Assembly: GCA_028565635.1 (NCBI GenBank)
Contig: JAOXYB010021692.1
Span: 918-17,123 of the forward strand
Origin: Phoronis ovalis
Taxonomy: Eukaryota > Phoronida > Phoronidae
Reading direction: 5' to 3'
Length of the DNA stretch: 16,206 nucleotides
Made by a program: the position numbers and the translations under genes. The notes below the pieces were generated by a model. It did not search any database and was not told the origin of the DNA. It saw only the letters and a list, made by a program, of their open reading frames with translations. Below are positions 1 to 7,465 of this stretch, one piece after another (position 1 is the stretch's first letter; the number at the start of each line of letters is the position of its first letter).

Positions 1-44
1 TTTGGTGTGCAAGTTTTTATTTTTTTATTAAAGGTGTTTCTAAA

Positions 45-110
45 CCCCCCCCCCCCCACCCGCACACCCCCCCCACAAAAAAAAAATGGCCCCCCCCCCC
101 CCCCCCCCCC
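45..110. repeat. C-rich low-complexity tract
   Basis: There are runs of 13 C (45-57), 8 C (67-74) and 21 C (90-110), interrupted by a short CA-rich stretch and a run of about ten A. It is not coding. G/C homopolymers of this kind occur inside or next to degenerate transposon copies in invertebrate genomes. They are also prone to sequencing and assembly error, so the exact run lengths should not be trusted. Confidence 0.9.
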
Positions 111-620
111 GGATATAGCTATAGCAGCTAATTCTCAAATCAGGGAAATGATGAAGTAAATAATAAAAATACCGTTTAATTGTTTAAAATATTAATTTTA
201 ATAACTGTTACAATACTGAATATACAAAAATACAGACTTTTACCCTATGGAACAATTAATGCATGAAGTACAATATATATCACAATTAAGACAGATTAAA
301 TGTTCCATATATATGTCCATACTTTTATATTGCCAATAAAAGCCAAGAAGAATGCTTATGGTTAATCCAGTTGCCAACTGAATCATTATTATTTATCTAG
401 AGTGTCCTGCATCCAGGTTGTTTCTTTATGGATTCCATACTCGGTATAAAGTTGCCAATTAATAGCTGTATCTAGTTATGATATAAGTTCATGTTAGATT
501 CTATTTGTGAACATACTGCATTAATTACATTTATGCTGATTCAGTACATATTTATTTATTAATCAAACTTTATAAACGGTAACAAGAATGGTGAGCAGTG
601 TGTACAAAATCTGATGCAGA
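111..620. other. No gene seen; AT-rich intergenic sequence
   Basis: Both strands are AT-rich with frequent stops. I see no splice-bounded open frame, no RNA gene and no clear repeat unit in this stretch. Confidence 0.6.
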
Positions 621-665
621 CACTGTCCACGCCTCCCCTTCGGGAAAATCCTGGATCTGCCACTG
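621..665 (-). mobile_element. Terminal-repeat fragment of a MITE/hAT-like DNA transposon
   Basis: Read on the minus strand the fragment begins CAGTGGCAGATCCAGGATTT and continues into a G-rich stretch. The CAGTGGC(G/A)GATCCAGG end is a repeat seen very often in marine invertebrate genomes. Its chance translation (SVADPGFSRRGG) turns up in many automatic gene models. The CAGTG terminus would suit a hAT-type inverted repeat, in which case the element end is at 665. I do not find the matching opposite end within the window, so this looks like a solo or truncated copy. Family assignment is from memory of the motif, not from a search. Confidence 0.55.
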
Positions 666-1475
666 AAAACAATAAATGAACTACAATACAGTGAGAAGCA
701 CAACAATAACAATATATTGGGTCGGTTTCTGCCATTTCCAACATTTGCCATAGATACATGTATGTTGAATGACAAATTCAAACGTGAGAGTCAAAGTCAA
801 ATGTTAGCTGGATTGTCAGATTTTGAAGTTCATTGCTGTGAAGCGTTTGTTGACACTATGAAAGTAATAGTAACAAAACTCCGGTTTTGTAAGAGGAAAA
901 GGACCCAACTGTTGGTACAGTGTTGGTAATACTCAGGAAGCTGCAGATATTTTACATCACGACCAGATGATTCTGCCTTTTTGAAAACTGTAAAGCAATG
1001 TCTGCTATTTCAGGAGACAATAAAGAAATTGGTACAGTAGAACATTGGTCTAATATTTCGTAATGCAAACTTCAAATTTTACATCAGTTCTAATTTCTAC
1101 CCAAAAATGTGACTCAAGTGACAACTTGTAATACCTCACACGTACTTGTACGATATTCCATAGTTAGCTCACAGGTTTATAAACATCTTTTAAACATATT
1201 TATTCCTTTTTGCAGTATCTGTTAAAGGAACTGTTACAAAAATCAGCATAGTGTCTTATTATAAACGAAACATGTCATCCATCTTACAAAAAAAATAAAG
1301 TTTTTTTAGGATAATATTGTCTCATAGGAGAGATAAATGTTTAAGCTTTGAAAATATAAATATTTACAGGTTCCAAAACAAGTTGCAACAAGTACCTCAT
1401 ATTATTTGTAAATATTTCATCATGACAAGTTCATTATTGACATTGTTTTATTAATTTTTAATACCTTTTTTACAG
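666..1475. other. No gene seen; presumed intron or 5' flank of the transposase
   Basis: Upstream of the transposase exon I looked for the expected N-terminal half of a Harbinger transposase (helical region ending in an 'ERL'-type motif before the VATSLW block). I did not find it in any frame. The stretch ends in a good acceptor (ccttttttacag, ending at 1475), so the missing part may lie in an upstream exon outside the window or be lost. A 70-codon frame at 717-929 is not recognisable. Confidence 0.55.
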
Positions 1476-2291
1476 GTAGCCACATCACTTTGGTTTTTAG
1501 GCAGTGGTGATAGCTACCGTACAATAGCACACTTATTTGCAGTAGGAAAATCAACCATGTGCGCATTCCTCCAGAGATTTATAAAAGCTGTATGTTCCTT
1601 GAAGGGGAGATTCATCCAATTGCCAGTTGGCCCCGAATTGGACCGTGTTGTTGATGGCTACATGAATAAATGGGGTTTTCCCATTGCTAGAGGTGCAATA
1701 GATGGAACTCGTGTAGGAATAATTGCTCCAGAAAATAGTCGAATTGATTACTTCAATAGAAAGGGATGGTATAGCATGGTATGCCAAGCCACAGTAAATG
1801 ATCGTTATCAATTCACAGAGGTATATGTAGGGTGGCCTGGAAGTGTCCATGATGCCAGAGTTTTTACTAACAGTGGACTTAATGAAAAGGGTATATATGG
1901 CACATTATTTGGTGGTAAAACTGTTAATATCAATGGCCACAACCTACCAGTGGTACTTTTAGGATATCCAGCATACCCACTATCTTCATATCTTATAAAA
2001 CCATTTAGTGATAAGGGACGTTTGTCTGCAGAACAAACCCGTTTTAATTACACGTTGTCACTGTCGAGAATGAAAGTGGAGAATACATTTGGCCGTCTGA
2101 AAGGCAGGTGGAGATGTCTCCTTAAGCGTCTGGACATGCAAACAATAAATGTACCTGATGTGATACTAACTTGTTGTATTTTGCAGAATATTTGTGAAAT
2201 GGAAGGTGACCCGTTTCAGAATGACTGGCTACAAGAAGTTGTAGCAGCCGACAATGTCCAGCCCCAACCCCAAAACCCTAATGTTGCATGA
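1476..2291 (+). CDS. PIF/Harbinger transposase (HARBI1-like), terminal exon, probably inactive
   Basis: This is the DDE nuclease domain (DDE_Tnp_4 type) of a PIF/Harbinger transposase, which cuts and joins DNA at element ends. The frame is open from the acceptor at 1475/1476 (VATSLWFLGSGDSYRTI) to TGA at 2289-2291. An internal ATG lies at 1557, and residues are numbered from it. Family landmarks appear in order: first catalytic Asp in GAIDGT (D49), VYVGWPGSVHDARVF (residues 84-103), LLG-x-PAYPL (about 134-142) and catalytic Glu in VENTFGRLKGRWRC (E175). The second catalytic Asp, normally in LLGDPAYPL, is Tyr137 (codon TAT at 1965-1967). The usual GTH is GTR, and the usual LHN is LQN (Q210). 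These losses in an otherwise unbroken frame suggest a recently dead copy or, less likely, a domesticated protein. The N-terminal part is missing from the window. An AATAAA lies at 2482-2487. I did not identify terminal inverted repeats. Confidence 0.9.
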   Translation, partial: VATSLWFLGSGDSYRTIAHLFAVGKSTMCAFLQRFIKAVCSLKGRFIQLPVGPELDRVVDGYMNKWGFPIARGAIDGTRVGIIAPENSRIDYFNRKGWYSMVCQATVNDRYQFTEVYVGWPGSVHDARVFTNSGLNEKGIYGTLFGGKTVNINGHNLPVVLLGYPAYPLSSYLIKPFSDKGRLSAEQTRFNYTLSLSRMKVENTFGRLKGRWRCLLKRLDMQTINVPDVILTCCILQNICEMEGDPFQNDWLQEVVAADNVQPQPQNPNVA

Positions 2292-3885
2292 TCTCGATCC
2301 GGATCCAAAAAGGTAGTCTGAACGCCCTATACGTTTCAAAGACCACTGACAAAAAATTATTGCTGTTTAACTAAAACTGGTTACTAGAAAGGATTGTCAA
2401 GATATATTGTGTAAGGTATTAGATACTTCAACATACAGCATTGCAAACTCAATTTAGTTATTTTGCAAAAAAGTTAAAAGCAATAAAAAACAAGAAAGTT
2501 GAGGGTATAATCTATTTTCATGCTAAAGTTATTTTGAATTTTTGAAAGTATGGTAGTCTCAATTTTTTTAAAACAACATAGCAATCCAGATGTTGTTGCA
2601 GTGGCCTTTAATGGAGAAAGTAAAACAGAAAGAGTGTACAACTCAAATCTAAAATATATAAACACACCCAAATAAGCCATTTAGCATTTTTTAAAAGAAC
2701 ATATCCAGTCTACATTGTATGCGGCGACTAAGATCTATCAACAATGAATATGTGTACGAGAACAATGTGGATAACATTCCAGTAATGAAAATGCTGCTAC
2801 GGCCCAAAGGAAACGAGGATAGAGAGTATTGTTGCATCTCTAATCAGCCCCTGGTAATATATCCCTGGTTCATCCCAACACAAAGTTGGAGTCAACTTGC
2901 AAAGCTCAGTTACATGTTATTCTAACCTATCAATGCACACACAAGACAAAATTTGTGCACTAAATGGGTATATTCCCATGTAAAAAAGTATTCAGCTTCG
3001 TATTGTTGTGCATTGTAGATAATATTAATATGTAGTTTCAAATTTTTAAGTTTGTTGAGGCAGTAAAGGGAGAAAGGAAACATTGAGCAGTGGTACAAAT
3101 ATGCAAAGATGATGATAGGCAAAAAGAAAAACTGATTTTGATTCTATACAAAGGCAAACAGAGCCAAAAACATATTTTGAATCACTATACACCAAATATT
3201 TAGTAGATGGATGACATGATTTCTGGTACAATAGTTTACTTAATAAGAACTTACATATATGAAAACATATAAACACAACTGAGTGATAAGTTGCAATTAC
3301 AGTAAATAATATGCCAAACAACAGTCAAACACTCAAAAAAAATAATTCCCAATTTATAATGATGATCAATAATTTACGAAAATATTTGGGAGATTTTCTT
3401 CAGTTTTTCAATGAGGTCATTTTCAACTTGTTATGAATTATCTCACTAAATCAATAAACCTCAATCTGGCAAACAAAATACAAATATGAATGAACCCCAA
3501 CAATTTCCCTATTAACCCATTAAGCCCATCATTTGTGCCATACATACAAAACAAAAATCATTAACAGTTACTATGGAAAAGTTCTACAACAATGCACTAC
3601 AGTGGATCCTAAAACATGCAGCCTAGTTATTATATGTACATAAGTCTCCTTCGAGTTATTCCATTAAAATTCAGTACACAAGAGCACCCGAAAATAATTA
3701 CAATTAGGAGGTTTGTACAACATTTCAGTAACAAGGGGAGGTCATTAGAAGAAATTTAAAAGTTGACGTGTTAAAATTTGTTATGGCTGGAGTGGGTGAG
3801 TTAATTATTAGTAGTGAGAGAGAGACAAAACACCACAGATACTTCATACATATTCGAGAGCCTCATAAATTAGTAAATCAGACCA
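2292..3885. other. No supported gene; intergenic, transposase 3' flank
   Basis: An AATAAA at 2482-2487 could serve the upstream transposase. A 68-codon frame at 2719-2925 (+) and a 40-codon one around 2549-2671 (+) do not resemble a family I know and have no splice context. The rest is AT-rich sequence without recognisable coding or RNA signal. The right part may include 3' UTR of the minus-strand FAM8A1-like gene. Confidence 0.5.
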
Positions 3886-3886
3886 T

Positions 3887-3900
3887 TTTAATACTTTAAT
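3887..3900 (-). promoter_or_regulatory. Candidate polyadenylation signals (ATTAAA x2) for the FAM8A1-like gene
   Basis: Two minus-strand ATTAAA hexamers lie at 3892-3887 and 3900-3895, about 100 bases beyond the stop codon. No canonical AATAAA was seen on this strand in the nearby 3' flank, so these variants are the best candidates. Weak evidence. Confidence 0.35.
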
Positions 3901-3999
3901 CCGGTTTGTGCTAAGAAAATGTATATGTACTGATCATGGTTACTTTAGTGGACAGCACTGCTACCTGTTCCTCTGCTTGTTTGAATGTTGTAAGCTTGT

Positions 4000-4174
4000 T
4001 CATCTATGCCTGTTTATGTTTCGAGCACCTGGTATTTCTTCATTTCTTTCCACGACTATACTTGTCGAAATAATGTCATAAGCAGCGCGATTGTGTTGAA
4101 AAAACAGAACTGTGAAGCACACTGGGAAGAAAAAAGCAATGGAGAAATTCTTCACAACAGATCTTGCCAATGAA
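4000..4174 (-). CDS. FAM8A1: FAM8A1-like exon 5 (C-terminal helix, stop)
   Basis: The acceptor is atctttttttcag (ending 4175). The exon encodes SLARSVVKNFSIAFFFPVCF, then FQHNRAAYDIISTSIVVERN, very close to the human C-terminus (KNFSIASFFPAF and FFQHNRTAYDIVAGTIVVKRN). A short basic tail follows before TGA at 4002-4000. It carries the last D of the RDD signature (AYD). Confidence 0.93.
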
Positions 4175-6493
4175 CTGAAAAAAAGATGATAAATTATACA
4201 ATGTGAACAAAACACCAATTTCCACAGTTGTTTTTTTTTAAGTAATTCACAAGTATTGTACAAGTTATAATTAACACAATTTCAGGATCACATTACTGCG
4301 CAATATCCGAGAGCCTGCCTAAACGATCAGCATGTATGAGAGGAAGTGGAAGGCAGTTCTCAATTTTTTTTTCTACATGTTCTTATTATTTACTACAGGA
4401 AATGCAATCAAAATCTCTTACACTGATTAGATATCTAAATATATATTCTACTTTGAAAGATAGCAACAGCAGTACTGGCAACACTCATTACTCTAAGTCT
4501 TACTTTAAAAATCCAATATTTTGTGCTGGTATCACAAGGACACGATCCGCATTTAATGTAACAACCTCGAAACAAGACACAACTTTCAACCCTAAGCAGC
4601 GTTTTCCTGGTGTTGAGCCCCCTGGAGCTCCTGCAATGCCCTGACGCAAACAAAGTGCCTAAAAACAAACAAAGAGAACTGAATCATAGTATGCTAACAT
4701 ACAACTACAATGTTTACAAGGGATAAATGTTTTCCATCCCGTGTTTAAACGTTATACAATATCGCATATTTTCAACACATTTACTTTAATATAGACTAGT
4801 AGCAGCAAGTGGCTTGGCTACTTTCTGCCACTCATGTGTACTGGAGAAATTACCTCAAATACAGAGACAAATACTCTATTCACAATCTCCATCACAATAA
4901 GCTCAGATGACAAGGTCAATGCTTTTTCATAGTCAAGTTCCCCTTTGAGCAGCAAGTAGTCAAAATCAAAGTTCTTAAGGTCTCTACAAAGATGAGTATT
5001 AAGTGTCAGTGTTGGGAGAAAAATGATAACGTAAAATACTGGATGTTTCCCCTTAAAAATCGTGCATCTGCATGAAAATATGAACACGTTTGTCTGAGGT
5101 TTGAATGGCACGATTCTTAAGTGAGTGACAGCCATTTAGTGTGTACTACTAACCTCATAGAAGCACACACTGATTCTGTAAGCTAATGCCCATGCCAGCA
5201 ATTGAGTATATTCCTCAATAGTTCTCTCTTCAAATAAGATCCCTTCAAGTGCATCATAATTCAAATCTTTACTGAAAAATGTATAAGTTTCAGGTATCTC
5301 TTTCTGGTACGGCTACAGCTTCAAATACGGCAGCAACATGATGTAATGACCAATTCAAGATACAAATTGTTATCACTGTGAACTGAAGACCACAGTTAAA
5401 CTTAAAGGGTTAATATAATTTTCTGTTGATTACATAATAGGTTTATCAGGTTTTTACTAAATTAAATTAGTTTCCAGACTATGTAATTTGCTGCTTGTGT
5501 TGACTGCCTAAAACTAGTGTCTGTGTTAAGATCATTGCATAATGTCAAATATTAAACATATTTGGCCATTTTCTACAAAAAAGAGCAGAAAGCGAACAAA
5601 GTTTTTGGAGGTTAATCGAAAAAAGTATTGCACGAGTGCCAAAAAGCAGGGGGAAAATACAATGGCAAAAAACTTTCTAACATTTTTTTGATAGTTTGTT
5701 TGCCAACAATAAACCTGTTATGTCAAGAACAATTGTCCAAATAAAAACATTTATGAATTCATATGAAACTTACATTAATCCTAGATATTCTACAGTAAAT
5801 AATGTTACGCCCACTTTTATAATAAATAACAGGATGAAGTCTATAAATTCAGCAGCAACTCTTTTCCAAAGAGGAGGAATTCTGTATGCTGTACCTTAAA
5901 TAAAAGCAAACTTTTTAATATATAATTTAATATAATTAGCATAGGCATCATGGATACTTCATCTCAAGAGAAAATTACCACAACTCAATAAAATGTTCAC
6001 AGACAAGAGAATACAAATAGAGAATTAAAATGCACAAGCTCTAGCTGGTATTGTAAAAAAACATGCCTCTTCGTATTTCAATATTGTTTATTTGACCTTG
6101 AAATCTAGGTTGGGCACTTGCTGCTTGCCCCGCTGCTTGTTCCATTCGTTGTCGAAAATTTCCATATGATGCTGCCTGATCAGAATTTGGAGGCTGTTGG
6201 ATCTGCGAAACGGGAGATGAAAAATGTGGAAACATAACAGAACTGTACGACATGCAGTTCCACGCATGATATTGCCAAAGCCATTCACGCACCGCGTCAG
6301 CATATTCCTGAGCAGTTTTATATTGCACATTTTGTCTAAAATGAGGAAAACAGCCAGATCCATAATTCGTTTGTGTGCTATCTGAACTATTTTCAGACGT
6401 ATTTTTCAAAGTTTCATCAACATGTTCTCCGTTTTGGTCTCTTGTTTCCCTGTTTTTGTTGCGACGACGGGCGGCATCCTCCACATCAGCCAT
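4000..6493 (-). CDS. FAM8A1: FAM8A1-like RDD-domain membrane protein, whole gene
   Basis: The gene is complete on the minus strand. Joining exons 6493-6097, 5894-5774, one of two alternative exons (5271-5154 or 4983-4854), 4658-4504 and 4174-4000 gives an uninterrupted 321- or 325-residue protein. FAM8A1 is an ER membrane protein that binds the HRD1 ubiquitin ligase and supports assembly of the ER-associated degradation complex. Visible here are a hydrophilic N-terminus, the conserved EYADAVREWLWQYHAWN block (63-79), and an RDD domain from about residue 135. The domain includes IPPLWKRVAAEFIDF, GGSTPGKRCLGLKVVSC, KNFSIAFFFPVCFTVLFFQ and HNRAAYDI. About three hydrophobic segments are evident. 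Human FAM8A1 is longer (about 413 residues), mostly because of its N-terminal tail. All introns are GT-AG. The start ATG (6493-6491) opens a frame with no upstream extension I can support. It is divergent from SMPD1. Confidence 0.92.
4504..4658 (-). CDS. FAM8A1: FAM8A1-like exon 4 (RDD domain core)
   Basis: The acceptor is tttgtttttag (ending 4659) and the donor TTAAA|gtaaga (from 4503). The exon opens ALCLRQGIAGAPGG and contains STPGKRCLGLKVVSC, the G-x-TPGK-x-x-LGL signature of RDD proteins. It also has RVLVIPAQNIGF, matching RVLVIP in the human protein. It enters in phase 0 and ends in phase 2. Confidence 0.92.
4854..4983 (-). CDS. FAM8A1: FAM8A1-like alternative exon 3b
   Basis: The acceptor is catctttgtag (ending 4984) and the donor TTTGAG|gtaatt (from 4853). 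The exon has 130 bases: one base completing the AT| codon (Ile) and 43 codons, ending in phase 0. The product begins IDLKNFDFDYL and ends LIVMEIVNRVFVSVFE. It sits in the same place in the protein as exon 3a, with the same entry and exit phases but four more residues and a more hydrophobic helix. It joins in frame to exon 4. Confidence 0.87.
5154..5271 (-). CDS. FAM8A1: FAM8A1-like alternative exon 3a
   Basis: The acceptor is catttttcag (ending 5272) and the donor TATGAG|gttagt (from 5153). The exon has 118 bases: one base completing the AT| codon of exon 2 (Ile) and 39 codons, ending in phase 0. The product begins IKDLNYD and ends LLAWALAYRISVCFYE, matching the vertebrate FAM8A1 segment ending ALIYRLLVCFYE. 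It joins in frame to exon 4. It is homologous to exon 3b, from which it is separated by a 170-base intron, and it cannot be used together with it without a stop. Confidence 0.85.
5774..5894 (-). CDS. FAM8A1: FAM8A1-like exon 2 (start of RDD domain, first membrane helix)
   Basis: The acceptor is ttatttaag at 5895, with an alternative cag six bases further in (exon from 5888). The donor AAT|gtaagt at 5773 is strong. The exon encodes AYRIPPLWKRVAAEFIDF followed by a hydrophobic run (ILLFIIKVGVTLF). It carries the R and first D typical of RDD proteins and matches the human FAM8A1 segment beginning IPSLAHRFMAE. It ends in phase 2 (AT|). Confidence 0.88.
6097..6493 (-). CDS. FAM8A1: FAM8A1-like exon 1 (start codon, N-terminal region)
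   Basis: The exon encodes residues 1-132 plus one base. It is basic and Asn/Ser-rich at the start, then carries the family block YADAVREWLWQYHAWN and a Gln/Ala-rich stretch. The donor is CAAG|gtcaaa at 6096, weak at positions +3 to +5. It is chosen because it is the one that fits the phase of exon 2. Read-through would stop at 6043-6041 and give a 150-residue protein without the RDD domain. Confidence 0.85.
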
Positions 6494-7063
6494 ACTTGGA
6501 GCTTTTAAAATATAAGCAATGGGATTGTATGTTATGTGGTTATTATAATTATGATTCTTAAATATCTTGAAAAAAAATTATTCAAAACGTTATATATACT
6601 AATTATAGCAGTCCTAAAAAAAATTACAGTAACTTTTTAAATGCAAAGAACTACATTTTGTCAATAAATTTCTTTGCCACATATAGTGTTTTGAGGAACG
6701 CGAATCACTTCCTTTACTAAGAGGGCGCCACCGTTTGCTGCTTGGGGATTGTTTTTGTGGTCTGGACGTGGTCCAAATTTAAAGAATGTTATCTTAAGAT
6801 ATGTGTTACATGTGACATCATAGAATGATAAAAATATCACTATATCGGAGAACTATGCCTTCAATAAATATGGGGTGATCATCTGACTCATGTCAGTGTT
6901 ATCACTGGTGCAACTGAAAGTCAACGGTGGGTAGCTGAAACACATCCTGGGGAAATCGTCTCCCGGAAAATTCTGACTCGGATGAAATTTCGCTGTGAAT
7001 ACTAATATTTTAGGCAAGGATTTGACTGTCTAATATTCTGTGGTTTGTTATTGTCCTGGTAAC
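6494..7063. promoter_or_regulatory. Divergent intergenic region between FAM8A1-like and SMPD1 genes
   Basis: These 570 bases separate two start codons on opposite strands, so they must hold both 5' UTRs and promoters unless there are distant non-coding exons. The middle (about 6690-6770) is more GC-rich than its surroundings. It contains an ETS-type site (CACTTCCT, 6706-6713) beside gagggcgccaccg (6721-6733). At 6809-6815 is CATGTGA, an M-box-like E-box. It overlaps TGACATCA (6813-6820), one base off a CRE. Factor assignment is motif reading only. No TATA box is convincing on either side. Confidence 0.5.
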
Positions 7064-7465
7064 ATGGCGAAAAAAGAAGCTGTTTTAGTTATATTTGTAA
7101 CAATTATAATTTCGAGTCACAGTTTGCCATTTAATCAGAGACTACAATCTGTGGAGAGAAAAATATCTGAAATATCTGCAAAGTACCATAGCTTTATGGA
7201 CCAAAATCAAAAGTTGAAATGGTTAGAAACTGAAAAATACTTTATTAATTCTGCACTGAGCAAAGCAGATGCAACATTTAATCAAGATAATACTAAACTG
7301 TTTGAGTGGTCATGTGAAGCTTGTAAAATTATAGTTGGATTTGTTCAGGACTTATTTGCACGGAATAAAAGTGAAGCTGATACTGTTAACATTTTAACGA
7401 AAGTCTGCATCGATTTAAAAATAGAGAATGACAGAATCTGCAAAGCATTGTGTACAGAGTTCAAG
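7064..7465 (+). CDS. SMPD1: SMPD1 exon 1: signal peptide and most of the saposin-B domain
   Basis: The exon encodes residues 1-134. It has a hydrophobic signal segment ([12 protein letters not shown]), a charged helical stretch, then the saposin-B part starting [17 protein letters not shown] with C84, C87, C115 and C126. The donor is TTCAAG|gtatta at 7466, phase 0. Confidence 0.93.

Noticed and set aside
717-929. 70-codon open frame (+)
   Set aside because: No recognisable motif, no splice context joining it to the transposase exon, and it does not resemble the N-terminal half of a Harbinger transposase.
1551-1850. 99-codon open frame on the minus strand
   Set aside because: It lies fully inside the transposase exon on the opposite strand and has no family features of its own.
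2719-2925. 68-codon open frame (+) after the transposase, considered as a partner Myb/MADF protein of Harbinger
   Set aside because: No helix-turn-helix or Trp pattern of such proteins is visible, and the frame is short with no supporting signals.
5284-5340. Possible third copy of the FAM8A1 alternative exon on the minus strand (reads AAVFEAVAVPERDT)
   Set aside because: The short similarity to the exon 3b end (VFE) is not followed by a donor, there is no upstream open frame of the right length, and no acceptor fits. Too weak to call a decayed exon.
7040-7063. Upstream GTG-initiated extension of the SMPD1 frame
   Set aside because: It adds eight residues before the signal peptide and begins with a non-ATG codon. 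The ATG at 7064 has a good context and a proper signal peptide straight after it.
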